This document shows, piece by piece, positions 9,079-17,797 of a stretch of DNA of 64,000 nucleotides; positions within the stretch are counted from its first letter, which is position 1, and each line of letters opens with the position of its first letter. The notes below the pieces were generated by a model. It searched no databases. It was not told the DNA's origin and saw only the letters and a list, made by a program, of their open reading frames with translations. The stretch lies in NCBI RefSeq assembly GCF_015554145.1, contig NZ_JADNHZ010000009.1:1-64000 (forward strand), read 5' to 3'. Source of the stretch: Collinsella aerofaciens (GTDB lineage: Bacteria; Actinomycetota; Coriobacteriia; Coriobacteriales; Coriobacteriaceae). A program made the translations under genes and the position numbers.

Positions 9079-10009
9079 CAAGATCGCCAACCGCAAGGTT
9101 ATCTGCGACACGCTGCTCGAGGCCGCCAAGACCGATAAGGACATCGTCGTCCTGTGCTCCGACTCCCGCGGCTCCGCGTCGCTCACGCCGTTCTTCGATC
9201 AGTATCCCCAGCAGTCCGTCGAGGTCGGCATTGCCGAGCAGGACCTGGTGAGCATCGCTGCCGGCATGGCCTCGTGCGGTAAGAAGGCCTGGGCCGCCTC
9301 GCCGGCGTCCTTTGTGACCACGCGCTCGTATGAGCAGTGCAAGGTCGATGTCTCGTACTCCAACACCAACGTCAAGCTCATCGGCATCTCGGGCGGCGTG
9401 TCCTATGGCGCCCTGGGTATGAGCCACCATTCTGCGCAGGATATCGCCGCTATGAGCGCGATTCCCAACATGCGCGTGTATTTGCCGAGCGACCGCTTCC
9501 AGACCGCCGAGCTCGTGCGCGCCTTGGTTGCCGACAGCAAGCCGGCCTATATCCGCGTGGGCCGCAACCCGGTCGAGGACGTGTATACCGAGGACGAGTG
9601 CCCGTTCCAGATGGACCGCGCCACCTGGGTGCGTCGTGGCACCGATGTGACGATTGTCGCCACCGGCGAGATGGTCCGCCACGCCGTGGACGCCGCCGAT
9701 CTGCTGGCCGAGCAGGGAATCTCGGCAACGGTGCTCGACATGTACTGCGTCAAGCCGCTCGACGCCGAGGCCGTGATCGAGGCCGCCGGCGCCACGCGCG
9801 CCGTCGTGACCGTCGAGGAGCACAGCCCCTTCGGCGGCCTGGGTTCCATGGTCGCGCAGGTCGTGGGCGAGCATTGCCCGCGTCCGGTCAAGTGCCTCTC
9901 CCTGCCCGACGCGCCGGTCATCACCGGTACGAGCCCCGAGGTCTTTGCGCACTATGGCCTGACGGGTGCCGGAATCACCAAGACGGTCGCCGAGTTCCTC
10001 GGCAACTAG
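9071..10009 (+). CDS. Transketolase, C-terminal (pyrimidine-binding) subunit
   Basis: A 312-residue partner of the preceding subunit. It contains DIVVLCSDSRGSAS, the glutamate that activates the ThDP pyrimidine in VEVGIAEQDLVSIAAGMA (about 51-68), SYGALGMSHHSAQDIAAM and the C-terminal VEEHSPFGGLGSMVAQ. The start at 9071 (ATGGC, inside the upstream gene's last codons) is chosen because the downstream protein begins with NKIANRKVICDTLLEA and an 8-nt overlap is typical of translational coupling of equimolar subunits. A nested hairpin element follows the stop before the kinase gene. Confidence 0.93.
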   Translation: MANKIANRKVICDTLLEAAKTDKDIVVLCSDSRGSASLTPFFDQYPQQSVEVGIAEQDLVSIAAGMASCGKKAWAASPASFVTTRSYEQCKVDVSYSNTNVKLIGISGGVSYGALGMSHHSAQDIAAMSAIPNMRVYLPSDRFQTAELVRALVADSKPAYIRVGRNPVEDVYTEDECPFQMDRATWVRRGTDVTIVATGEMVRHAVDAADLLAEQGISATVLDMYCVKPLDAEAVIEAAGATRAVVTVEEHSPFGGLGSMVAQVVGEHCPRPVKCLSLPDAPVITGTSPEVFAHYGLTGAGITKTVAEFLGN

Positions 10010-10017
10010 TAGAAACA

Positions 10018-10135
10018 GACGCTGCGCGGCCGCCAAGCACCGCACCTTGCCGTTCAAACCGTCGCTTGCGTACACAAAGTACGCGGCGCTCCTCTTTCAC
10101 GGCAATCTGCGGCACTTGACGGTCGCTCGCTCCTT
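10018..10135 (+). repeat. Nested hairpin element, copy A (inside the sugar operon)
   Basis: It starts GACGCTGCGC right after the transketolase stop. Nested pairings are CCGCCAAG with CTTGACGG, CCGCA with TGCGG, TTGCCGT with ACGGCAA, and an inner GCGTAC/GTACGC hairpin. CGCTCGCTCC follows. Unlike a simple terminator it has no T run and lies between genes that should be cotranscribed. Confidence 0.7.
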
Positions 10136-10183
10136 GTCCGTCGGATTTTAGTTTTTGAATCGACGGGGGAGACAGGAGAGTAC

Positions 10184-11674
10184 ATGAGCAAATACATCAT
10201 CGGAATCGATCAGTCCACACAGGGTACTAAGGCGCTGCTGGTGGACGAGGGCGGCCATCTGATCCATCGCGCCGACCGCTCGCATCGCCAGATTGTCAAC
10301 GAGGCCGGCTGGGTGAGCCATGATCCAGCCGAGATCGCCGCCAACGTGCTGGCCGTGGCGCGCGCCGTGGTGGAGGAGACCGGGGTCGATCCGGCCGACG
10401 TCGCCGGCATCGGCATCTCCAACCAGCGCGAGACTACCGTTGCCTGGAATCGCACGACGGGCGAGCCGCTGTGCGATGCCGTGGTGTGGCAGTGCGCCCG
10501 CGCCCGCGAGCTGTGCGACGAGCTGGCCGCGCGCGAGGGTGTGGCCGAGCTGGTGCGTGACACGACAGGCCTGGTGCTCTCGCCCTACTATCCGGCGGGC
10601 AAGATGGCCTGGATCCTCGCGAACGTTCCGGCGGCTGCCAAGGCCGCGGCGGCGGGCGAGCTGTGCCTGGGCACCATCGATGCCTGGGTGGTCTGGACGC
10701 TCACGGGCGGCGCGGAGTTTCGCTGCGACTGGTCCAATGCCAGCCGCACGCAGCTCTTCGACCTGCGCCGTGGCTGCTGGAGCGAGCCGGTGTGCGAGGC
10801 CTTTGGCATCGATCCGGCGTGCTTGCCGCAGGTGACCGATTCCGACGGCCTGTTCGGCACAACGGACCTGGATGGCTTTTTGCCCGCACCCGTGCCGGTA
10901 CACGGCGTGCTGGGCGACAGCCATGCGGCCCTGTTTGCGCAGGGTTGCCACAGCCGCGGCATGGCCAAAGCGACCTATGGCACCGGTAGCTCGGTCATGA
11001 TGAACGTCGGCGACGAGTTCGTCGCCAGCTCGCATGGGCTTTCGAGCTCGCTCGCATGGCGTATGGACGGTGTGACCGAGTACGTGCTCGAGGGCAACGT
11101 GAGCTACGCCGGCGCCGTCAAGACGTGGCTGCGCGACGACCTGGAACTCATCAACAATCCCGAGGAAGTCACCGACCTGTGCTACGCCGCCAATCCGGCA
11201 AGCCGTGTCTACTTTGTGCCGGCGTTCACTGGCCTGGGCGCGCCGCACTGGGCGAGCGATGCCGAGGGCTGCATCTTTGGCATGACGCGCACCACGGGCC
11301 GTGCGGAGTTCGTAAAGGCCGCCGACGAGTCGATCGCCTATCAGATCTTCGACGTGATCGATGCGATGGTCGAGGATTCGGGCGCGGCACTGGCCGAGCT
11401 TCGTGTTGACGGCGGTCCCACGCGCGACGCGTACCTGATGCAGTTTGAGAGCGACCTGGTCGGCTCGCCCATCCGCATTGCGAGCAATGACGAGATGAGC
11501 GGTCTGGGCGCAGCTTGGGCCTGCGGCATTGCGCTGGGCATGTACGCGCGCGATGTCGTTGACGTCTATGGCGCCCGCGGCATCGTGGAGCCCACCATGT
11601 CCGTCGACGAGCGCGCCAAAAAGATCGCCGGCTGGCGCCACGCCGTCGACGCTACAATCGCGTACACGGCCTAG
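10184..11674 (+). CDS. FGGY-family sugar kinase, glycerol-kinase-like
   Basis: A 496-residue ATP-dependent kinase. The N-terminal IGIDQSTQGTKALLVD (about 6-21), GISNQRETTVAWNRTTGEP (about 83-101), VVWQCARA and GTIDAWVVWTLTGG follow glycerol kinase closely, including the Arg-Glu, Trp, Tyr (SPYYPAGK) and Asp positions that contact substrate. The catalytic region reads GVLGDSHAALFAQGC, where glycerol kinases have GDQQAALFGQ, so the pocket differs next to the catalytic Asp. YGTGSSVMMN and the C-terminal VDGGPTRDAYLMQF are the ATP-domain blocks. Position behind an isomerase and a split transketolase argues for a ketose substrate (apulose-type, xylulose or ribulose) rather than glycerol, with plain glycerol kinase as the alternative. 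GGGGGAGACAGGAGAG precedes the start. Confidence 0.82.
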   Translation: MSKYIIGIDQSTQGTKALLVDEGGHLIHRADRSHRQIVNEAGWVSHDPAEIAANVLAVARAVVEETGVDPADVAGIGISNQRETTVAWNRTTGEPLCDAVVWQCARARELCDELAAREGVAELVRDTTGLVLSPYYPAGKMAWILANVPAAAKAAAAGELCLGTIDAWVVWTLTGGAEFRCDWSNASRTQLFDLRRGCWSEPVCEAFGIDPACLPQVTDSDGLFGTTDLDGFLPAPVPVHGVLGDSHAALFAQGCHSRGMAKATYGTGSSVMMNVGDEFVASSHGLSSSLAWRMDGVTEYVLEGNVSYAGAVKTWLRDDLELINNPEEVTDLCYAANPASRVYFVPAFTGLGAPHWASDAEGCIFGMTRTTGRAEFVKAADESIAYQIFDVIDAMVEDSGAALAELRVDGGPTRDAYLMQFESDLVGSPIRIASNDEMSGLGAAWACGIALGMYARDVVDVYGARGIVEPTMSVDERAKKIAGWRHAVDATIAYTA

Positions 11675-11713
11675 AATGATTTTTCTGGGACTGGGATTAA
11701 AAAACTCAGTGAT

Positions 11714-11751
11714 CCCCGTCCTAGGCAGCTTATTTGGGACGGGGCTTTTTT
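11714..11751 (+). terminator. Terminator of the sugar operon
   Basis: CCCCGTCC and GGACGGGG form the stem (with TAGGCAGCTTATTTG between) and T6 follows at 11746-11751. An inverse copy, GAGCCCCGTCCCAAATTG, lies at about 11791 and could form an alternative longer pairing. A similar TTTGGGACGGGGC string recurs after the LuxR gene near 29811. Confidence 0.8.
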
Positions 11752-11827
11752 GACTGGTATGATTGGTGCGACCATTCGAACCAGCTAAAAGAGCCCCGTC
11801 CCAAATTGACTACCGAGAGGATCTGCC

Positions 11828-12316
11828 ATGGAGCGCATCGCCAGCTTTTCCGTTGACCATCTGCTGCTTGAGCCCGGCGTGTATGTGAGCCGCATCGACC
11901 GCGATCCGGCGACCGGTGCTGCCGTCACCACGTTTGACCTGCGCCTGACCACGCCCAACAAAGAGCCGGTCATGAACACGGCCGAGTGCCATACCATCGA
12001 GCACCTGGGCGCGACGTTCCTTCGCAATCATGCCGAGTGGTCGAGCCGCATTGTCTACTTTGGCCCCATGGGCTGCCGCACGGGCTTTTACCTCGTCGTA
12101 TTTGGCGAAGTGACGAGCGAGGAGATCCTGCCGATCGTGCGTGAGCTGTTCGAGTTTGTCGCCGACTTTGAGGGCGATGTCCCCGGTGCCGCTCCCGAGG
12201 AGTGCGGTAACTACCTGGACCAGAACCTCCCCATGGCAAACTGGCTTGCGCGCCGTTATCTCGACCGTGACCTGGCCGATATCGACGAGAAGCATCTGCA
12301 CTATCAACAGGCATAA
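11828..12316 (+). CDS. luxS: S-ribosylhomocysteine lyase LuxS
   Basis: Cleaves S-ribosylhomocysteine to homocysteine and the AI-2 precursor DPD in the activated methyl cycle. At 162 residues it has the family length. HTIEH at 55-59 gives two Fe/Zn ligands, GPMGCRTG near 79-86 carries the catalytic Cys, and C126 in PEECGNYL is the third metal ligand. Start ATG 11828 has GAGAGG upstream. It is monocistronic: a terminator follows at 12346 and another precedes it. No Pfs nucleosidase gene is adjacent. Confidence 0.97.
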   Translation: MERIASFSVDHLLLEPGVYVSRIDRDPATGAAVTTFDLRLTTPNKEPVMNTAECHTIEHLGATFLRNHAEWSSRIVYFGPMGCRTGFYLVVFGEVTSEEILPIVRELFEFVADFEGDVPGAAPEECGNYLDQNLPMANWLARRYLDRDLADIDEKHLHYQQA

Positions 12317-12345
12317 AGCTGCTCGCAAAATATCGTTTGCACCAG

Positions 12346-12377
12346 AAGCGCCTCCGCTGTCAGCGGTGGCGCTTTTT
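12346..12377 (+). terminator. Terminator after luxS
   Basis: AAGCGCCTCCGCTG, T, CAGCGGTGGCGCTTTTTC: a 13-bp stem with near-zero loop and a T5 tract, 30 nt past the stop. Confidence 0.85.
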
Positions 12378-12417
12378 CATACTGAGCGCTCAAAACGCGA
12401 AGAAATTGTTCTAGAAT

Positions 12418-12441
12418 GTTCGTACTGTCACATAAACGAAC
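12418..12441. promoter_or_regulatory. Short inverted repeat upstream of the DUF4867 gene
   Basis: GTTCGT (12418-12423) and ACGAAC (12436-12441) frame 12 nt just before the ribosome-binding site AGGAG. It could be an operator or a hairpin that affects initiation. No regulator is assigned. Confidence 0.35.
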
Positions 12442-12451
12442 AGGAGTGAAC

Positions 12452-13096
12452 ATGCATATCTACTCTGTCAACGATCCCGAGTTCAAATCCTATGGCAACG
12501 TTTGGGATGACGTTCCGTCCGTGCTCACGTCGCCCGTGCTCGAGGCGCTCTCTGCCACGCCCATCCCCGAGGGCAGCAAGTACGTAGCAAGCGCGCCGGA
12601 GCTCGAGGGCGTCAAGGATGCCGATAAGCTGGGCTTTCTCATGTACGGTGGCCGTCCCTTCCAGCTGGGTTGGTGCAACGGCCACAACACGAAGCTCAAC
12701 TGCCTGGAGTATCACCGCGCCAGCGAGTTCAATCTGGGTGCCCGCGACTTTATCCTGCTGTTGGCCAAGCGCGAGCAGATCGTCGACGGCAAGCTTGACA
12801 CTACGTGCGTCAAGGCCTTCCGCGCGCCGGCCGGCACGCTCGTCGAGGTCTATGCTACGACACTCCACTACACGCCCTGCATGGTCGACGACTGTGGCTT
12901 CCAGGTGATGGTTGCGCTGCCCGCCGGCACCAACGGCCCGCGCCCCGAGGCTGCAGCCGGTATGCCCGCCGCCGGTGATAGCTACTGCTACTGGAAAGCC
13001 GACAAGTGGGTCCTCTGCCACGCCGATAGCCCCAAGGCAGCCGAAGGCGGCTACGTGGGCCTCATCGGCAAGAACCTCGACATCGCCTGCGACTAG
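12452..13096 (+). CDS. DUF4867-family protein, probable cupin-like fold
   Basis: A 214-residue soluble protein of unknown activity. It is recognisable by an N-terminal MHIYSVNDPEFKSYGNV and by blocks LEYHRASEFNLGARDFILLL and FRAPAGTLVEVYATTLHYTPC, which look like the two metal-site strands of a cupin or ureidoglycolate-lyase-like barrel. In other genomes members tend to sit near sugar PTS and isomerase genes (general knowledge, not visible here). I start at ATG 12452, behind AGGAG, rather than an upstream in-frame codon that would overlap the inverted repeat. It is monocistronic between luxS and a minus-strand ATPase. A metabolic role in sugar handling is a guess. Confidence 0.65.
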   Translation: MHIYSVNDPEFKSYGNVWDDVPSVLTSPVLEALSATPIPEGSKYVASAPELEGVKDADKLGFLMYGGRPFQLGWCNGHNTKLNCLEYHRASEFNLGARDFILLLAKREQIVDGKLDTTCVKAFRAPAGTLVEVYATTLHYTPCMVDDCGFQVMVALPAGTNGPRPEAAAGMPAAGDSYCYWKADKWVLCHADSPKAAEGGYVGLIGKNLDIACD

Positions 13097-13104
13097 AGTC
13101 CTCT

Positions 13105-13161
13105 GTCTCAATCTGTAACATCTAGCGGGCTAAATCGTCTCTAACTGTTACAGATCAAGAC
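13105..13161. repeat. Imperfect palindrome after the DUF4867 gene
   Basis: GTCTCAATCTGTAACA (13105-13120) pairs with TGTTACAGATCAAGAC (13146-13161) with two mismatches around a 25-nt loop. It may work as a converging terminator, although T runs are absent. Confidence 0.55.
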
Positions 13162-13172
13162 AAACCGGCCCG

Positions 13173-13209
13173 AACCACCACAAAGGTGCCTGTTCCCTTT
13201 GTGGTGGTT
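13173..13209. repeat. AACCACCACAAAGG palindrome, copy 1
   Basis: AACCACCACAAAGG and CCCTTTGTGGTGGTT flank TGCCTGTT. The same element lies at 14423-14459 and, inverted, at 32758-32793. Copies 1 and 2 flank the ATPase gene at 13219-14325 in the same orientation. Confidence 0.8.
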
Positions 13210-13218
13210 TGTCTGCAG

Positions 13219-14325
13219 TTACAGCTGACTTCGCAGGTAGTCAGCCATATAAGGAACAGCGAAACGCACATACCCGCGGCGGGCCTGTTCGATCACGCCG
13301 GCGTCGATAAGGCGCCGGCGATACTTTTGTGCGTAGTCGGGTGTGACCGACATGCGCTCGGCTACATCAGAAATGCGCGACACGGTGTCTTCGTCATCCG
13401 CCATTGCGGCAAGAAACGCAATGTCTTGGTCCGAGAGCGCGGCGAGCGTCGTCTCGCACACATCGTTTTCGAAATCGACCTTTGACGCCCCAATGGCTCC
13501 GTCGACTAGCCCTTGTGTTACGCGCTCTCCTGCCTGGCAACGATTGGCGATGTTGTAGCCGATGAGCTGCAGCATGTAGGGCGAGCCCTGGGTTGCGCGA
13601 GCGGCATCCAGCCGAAGATCGCTTGGGATATCAAGGTCGAGCTCTTCGAAGGCCCGCTGGTAATAGGCATCGACATCTCCGACTGAAAGCGGTTCGAGCG
13701 TGACTTTGCGCGCGCGGTTGAGAAACGTCAGCACACGGTCGTTGAGTGTTGCCGAGACCGCTCCCGGAAGGCCCGCCATAACGAGCGCGACGTTGAGTCC
13801 CTCGCCGACGAGCTCTTGATAAGCGGTGACGAGTTGTCTGATCTCGGGCGAATTGGCCTGGAGCTCATCGATGAGGATGAGGATGCCATGTCCTTGCTCG
13901 GTTAGTTTGCGCGCCAGTTGCGTGAGCTTGAACTGGAAGCTCTTGGTTTCCTGTACGTCGCGCGTGAACTCGAGGCCGGCTGAGAAACCGAAGACGCTCA
14001 GGCTACCGCCCGTGAGTTTAGGGAGATGACGTTTGTTGGCATAGGGCTCGCCCGCCTCTTGGATTTTTTCAACAATGCGCTCGAGCATGTCCTCGGAGGC
14101 AACGGTGGGTGTGGCGACGACGAAGCCAAGCTTGCGAGCGCGATCGGCGAGCTCCCACAGGAGAACCGTTTTGCCGCTTCCTCGCTGGCCGAGCATGAGC
14201 ATGGCGCGGTCTCGATTGCCCGGCTCCTGCTCAAGGCCGGAGATGAATGTTGAAATTACACTTCCTCGCCCAACGAGATAGGATGGGCGATTTCCAAATG
14301 AAGGGGAGAAGATGGTTTCAGTCAT
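13219..14325 (-). CDS. AAA-type ATPase with C-terminal winged helix (paralogue 1)
   Basis: A 368-residue ATP-binding protein. Walker A is GQRGSGKT (residues 46-53); Walker B is ILILIDELQ near residue 150; sensor-like VMAGLPGAV follows. The C-terminal 70 residues (ISDVAERMSVTPDYAQKYRRRLIDAG) form a winged-helix DNA-binding domain ending in RGYVRFAVPYMADYL. It belongs to the archaeal-ATPase/Orc-like group of predicted ATPases of unknown role. Paralogue 2 at 16331 has the same length and the same domain order. Its 5' region carries a 19-bp-period tandem repeat, and the gene is flanked by two same-orientation palindromes. RBS AAAGGAG overlaps the repeat. Possible stress, defence or chromosome-associated function; nothing in the sequence settles this. 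Confidence 0.82.
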   Translation of the reverse strand: MTETIFSPSFGNRPSYLVGRGSVISTFISGLEQEPGNRDRAMLMLGQRGSGKTVLLWELADRARKLGFVVATPTVASEDMLERIVEKIQEAGEPYANKRHLPKLTGGSLSVFGFSAGLEFTRDVQETKSFQFKLTQLARKLTEQGHGILILIDELQANSPEIRQLVTAYQELVGEGLNVALVMAGLPGAVSATLNDRVLTFLNRARKVTLEPLSVGDVDAYYQRAFEELDLDIPSDLRLDAARATQGSPYMLQLIGYNIANRCQAGERVTQGLVDGAIGASKVDFENDVCETTLAALSDQDIAFLAAMADDEDTVSRISDVAERMSVTPDYAQKYRRRLIDAGVIEQARRGYVRFAVPYMADYLRSQL

Positions 14326-14336
14326 AAGTCTCCTTT

Positions 14337-14370
14337 CCTTTTTTTCCTATTTTTTCCTTTTTTTCCTATT
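14337..14370 (-). repeat. 19-bp-period purine-rich tandem repeat upstream of ATPase 1
   Basis: On the plus strand CCTTTTTTTCCTATTTTTT is followed by a second, partial copy CCTTTTTTTCCTATT (period 19, 1.8 units). On the gene's strand it is a purine-rich AATAGGAAAAAAAGG run that ends beside the Shine-Dalgarno sequence. Compare 16251-16288. Confidence 0.8.
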
Positions 14371-14422
14371 CAGTCAAATTGCCTGCTGGCCGAGGGCGGC
14401 TATGTGGGATCGCCGCCCCCCA

Positions 14423-14459
14423 AACCACCACAAAGGTGCCTGTCCCCTTTGTGGTGGTT
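14423..14459. repeat. AACCACCACAAAGG palindrome, copy 2
   Basis: AACCACCACAAAGG and CCCCTTTGTGGTGGTT flank TGCCTGT. It is nearly identical to copy 1 and on the opposite side of the ATPase gene. Confidence 0.8.
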
Positions 14460-14460
14460 G

Positions 14461-14520
14461 GGTATCAAAAAGTGTCAGGCTCGGGCGGCTGCTGGGCGCC
14501 TGTGTGCGAAAAGAAGTGTC
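14461..14520 (+). promoter_or_regulatory. Paired AAGTGTC boxes upstream of GH1 gene 1
   Basis: GGTATCAAAAAGTGTCAG (14461-14478) and GCGAAAAGAAGTGTC (14506-14520) recur upstream of the other GH1 gene at 45702 and 45737. Box spacing is 45 nt here and 35 nt there. They could be operators of a shared regulator or a dispersed repeat family. Confidence 0.5.
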
Positions 14521-14590
14521 GGCCTGCGCCGCTGCCGTTGAGTAGTGCGCTGCTTGCGGGGATACTGAAGCCACGACAAACAGCGTATGA

Positions 14591-16033
<1,443 letters not shown>

Positions 16034-16138
16034 GGGCACTGAGGCACTCAACCTTGGGGCTCCAACCCTCCTCGCGTACCTAAAGTACGCTTCGTCGGGC
16101 TTGTCGCTCCCAATCTTGAGCACCTCAGGCCCTTAGGA
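16034..16138 (+). repeat. Nested hairpin element, copy B
   Basis: Directly after the GH1 stop: AAGGGC and CTGAGG pair with CCTCAG and GCCCTT, ACTCAA and TTGGG pair with CCCAA and TTGAG, and GCGTACC/AGTACGC form the apex. It uses different stem sequences from the other copies but the same nested layout and the same inner GCGTAC hairpin as A and F. Confidence 0.65.
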
Positions 16139-16186
16139 GGTGGACCTGACCGCCGCATTTCGAAAGTTATGCTTTATAGCTTCCTA

Positions 16187-16217
16187 ACCAAGGCGCCCGG
16201 CGAGCAACTTATGCCCG
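16187..16217. repeat. CCCGGCG hairpin with GAGCAACTTATG loop
   Basis: GCGCCCGGCGAGCAACTTAT and GCCCGCCGGGTGC form a stem-loop. Nearly the same string (CGGCGAGCAGCTTATGCCCG) recurs at about 17700 upstream of the sensory operon, so it is a small two-copy repeat. Function unknown. Confidence 0.5.
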
Positions 16218-16230
16218 CCGGGTGCTTTGT

Positions 16231-16308
16231 TAAAAGAAGTGAAAGAAAGCAAAAGAAGTTAAAACTTGCAAAAGAAGTTAAAACTTGCAAAACTAGTGAA
16301 AGCAGGAT
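16231..16308 (+). repeat. 19-bp tandem repeat upstream of ATPase 2
   Basis: AAAAGAAGTTAAAACTTGC occurs twice in perfect tandem (16251-16269, 16270-16288). A degenerate unit precedes it (AAAAGAAGTGAAAGAAAGC) and another follows (AAAACTAGTGAAAGCAGG). It ends about 23 nt before the start of the second AAA ATPase. The period equals that found before its paralogue at 14337. Confidence 0.8.
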
Positions 16309-16330
16309 AGAGCTGACGGGGGAGTGTTCC

Positions 16331-17437
16331 ATGGATGTGCCCATTAATCCGTTTACGCCGACATTTGGCATCGTCCCGCCAATTATGGCCGGCCGCACGT
16401 ATCTTATTGATGATGTTGTGCGAGCGCTCGACCGCGGACCCGGCGATCCCAACTTGGCAACAATCTATGTTGGCGCACGAGGAACAGGTAAAACGGCCCT
16501 GCTCTCATACCTTAGCTCCGAGGCGCAAAGGCATGGTTGGATTTCGGTCGGCGTGGCTGCTGCTCCTGGAATGTTGGAAGACATTTACGAGCAAACGCGT
16601 GAAGTTGCGGCTGAATATATCGATAGCGGCTTAAATCCTAGGCTCAGAGGTTTGAGTGTGGGCCAGCTATTTAGCGTGGAATGGGAGCCGGAGCAGGCAC
16701 CTTCGGCAAACTGGCGCACGCGGATGACTCGCCTTATAAAAGCTTTGGACAAATATGACATCGGTTTGCTGTTCACAATCGATGAGGTGTCGGCTTCGTT
16801 CGATGAAATGATTAGTTTTGCCTCTACGTACCAGATGTTTGTGCGCGAAGGCCGACGTGTGGGAGTGCTGATGGCGGGGCTGCCGCATCAGGTGTCAATG
16901 CTGCTGCGCAACCAGTCCGTTTCATTTTTGCGTCGATCAGTTCAGCACCACTTGGGGAATATTAGCGACAAGGAAATTGCCGTTGCATTGAAGGAGACCA
17001 TCGAGGGCGGTGGCAGGCGCGTGAGTGCTGACGGCCTTCAGAAGATGGTAGATGCCATCGGCGGTTTTCCGTTTCTTATGCAGCTCGTCGGTTTCCGCTC
17101 TTGGGATATACGGCCTCAGGCAGAAGAGATAACCTCCCAAGATGCTGCAAGGGGCATTGCGCTTGCGCGTTCTGACATGGAGCAGCGCGTGTTGGCGCCG
17201 ACGTATTACGAACTGTCCGAAGGCGATAAAGCGTTCTTGGAGGCAATGCTTGCAGACGGGGGCGAGAGCAAGATTGCGGACGTTGCAGAGCGAATGGGCG
17301 TAAAGAGCAATTATGCGTCGCAATACCGCGCTCGCCTGATTGAGCAAGGGATTATTGGTGAGCGCGGCCGAGGAAGGGTTGGCTTTGACCTTCCGTATTT
17401 TAAGGAATACCTAGAGGAGACCCTCGCTGTCGATTAG
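16331..17437 (+). CDS. AAA-type ATPase with C-terminal winged helix (paralogue 2)
   Basis: A 368-residue paralogue of the 13219-14325 protein. Walker A GARGTGKT lies near residues 50-57, Walker B LLFTIDEVS near 155, then VLMAGLPHQV. The C-terminal winged helix is KIADVAERMGVKSNYASQYRARLIEQG ending in FDLPYFKEYLEE. I place the start at ATG 16331 behind GGGGAGTG; longer in-frame starts would read through the tandem repeat. Codon use and base composition are visibly more AT-rich than in the GH1 gene before it, a sign of horizontal origin. The stop overlaps a palindrome of the GGGGACGTTC family. Function unknown. Confidence 0.82.
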   Translation: MDVPINPFTPTFGIVPPIMAGRTYLIDDVVRALDRGPGDPNLATIYVGARGTGKTALLSYLSSEAQRHGWISVGVAAAPGMLEDIYEQTREVAAEYIDSGLNPRLRGLSVGQLFSVEWEPEQAPSANWRTRMTRLIKALDKYDIGLLFTIDEVSASFDEMISFASTYQMFVREGRRVGVLMAGLPHQVSMLLRNQSVSFLRRSVQHHLGNISDKEIAVALKETIEGGGRRVSADGLQKMVDAIGGFPFLMQLVGFRSWDIRPQAEEITSQDAARGIALARSDMEQRVLAPTYYELSEGDKAFLEAMLADGGESKIADVAERMGVKSNYASQYRARLIEQGIIGERGRGRVGFDLPYFKEYLEETLAVD

Positions 17438-17489
17438 TCATTGGGGGACGTTCTTGTTTGACTGGTCGTTTAAGAATGTCCCCAATGAC
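17437..17489. repeat. REP-like palindrome after ATPase 2
   Basis: GTCATTGGGGGACGTTCTT pairs with AAGAATGTCCCCAATGAC. It is related to the strings at 26404, 28041 and 33978, and may also terminate the ATPase transcript. Confidence 0.7.
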
Positions 17490-17797
17490 TACTTGCCTAA
17501 TTATCACCATTGTTTACCAGCGCGTTTAACCGAATTTACAGTTACCAATTAACCAAATATCAATTCTTTGGTTAACCATATTTACGCATTTCAATTAACG
17601 AAACAGATTAAACATGTACTGTTTGAGTTGGCACTTGGGAAATCTCTCGCTGGGCAATCCGTTGCTACGGCTGAGGCCTCTTCGTCGAACCGATACCCCC
17701 GGCGAGCAGCTTATGCCCGCCGGGCGCCTTGCCGTCTGCGGATTTTGGGACATGCGGCCCGATTTTTGGGCCCATCTGTCGGTACACTAAAGGCACT
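17490..17797. other. AT-rich intergenic region upstream of the sensory operon
   Basis: No gene. TTAACCAAA (17549-17557) and TTTGGTTAA (17567-17575) form a 9-bp inverted repeat. GTTTAACC, GTTACCAATTAACC and GGTTAACC strings cluster around it and suggest an operator array. A second copy of the CCCGGCG hairpin is at about 17697-17727. Confidence 0.45.

Noticed and set aside
6839-11674. Sulfoquinovose transketolase pathway as the meaning of the split transketolase
   Set aside because: That pathway does not need an FGGY kinase, and no sulfoquinovosidase, sulfosugar isomerase pair or sulfonate exporter is visible.
16231-17437. Tandem repeat plus downstream gene as a type III toxin-antitoxin system
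   Set aside because: Type III systems have longer repeats and a ToxN-like nuclease of about 170 residues. The gene here is a 368-residue AAA ATPase with a winged helix.
17591-17612. TTAAACATGTACTGTTTGAG as a further site of the LacI regulon
   Set aside because: The second half-site is GTTTGA, not GTTTA, the site stands alone in an AT-rich region and the downstream genes are sensory rather than carbohydrate genes.
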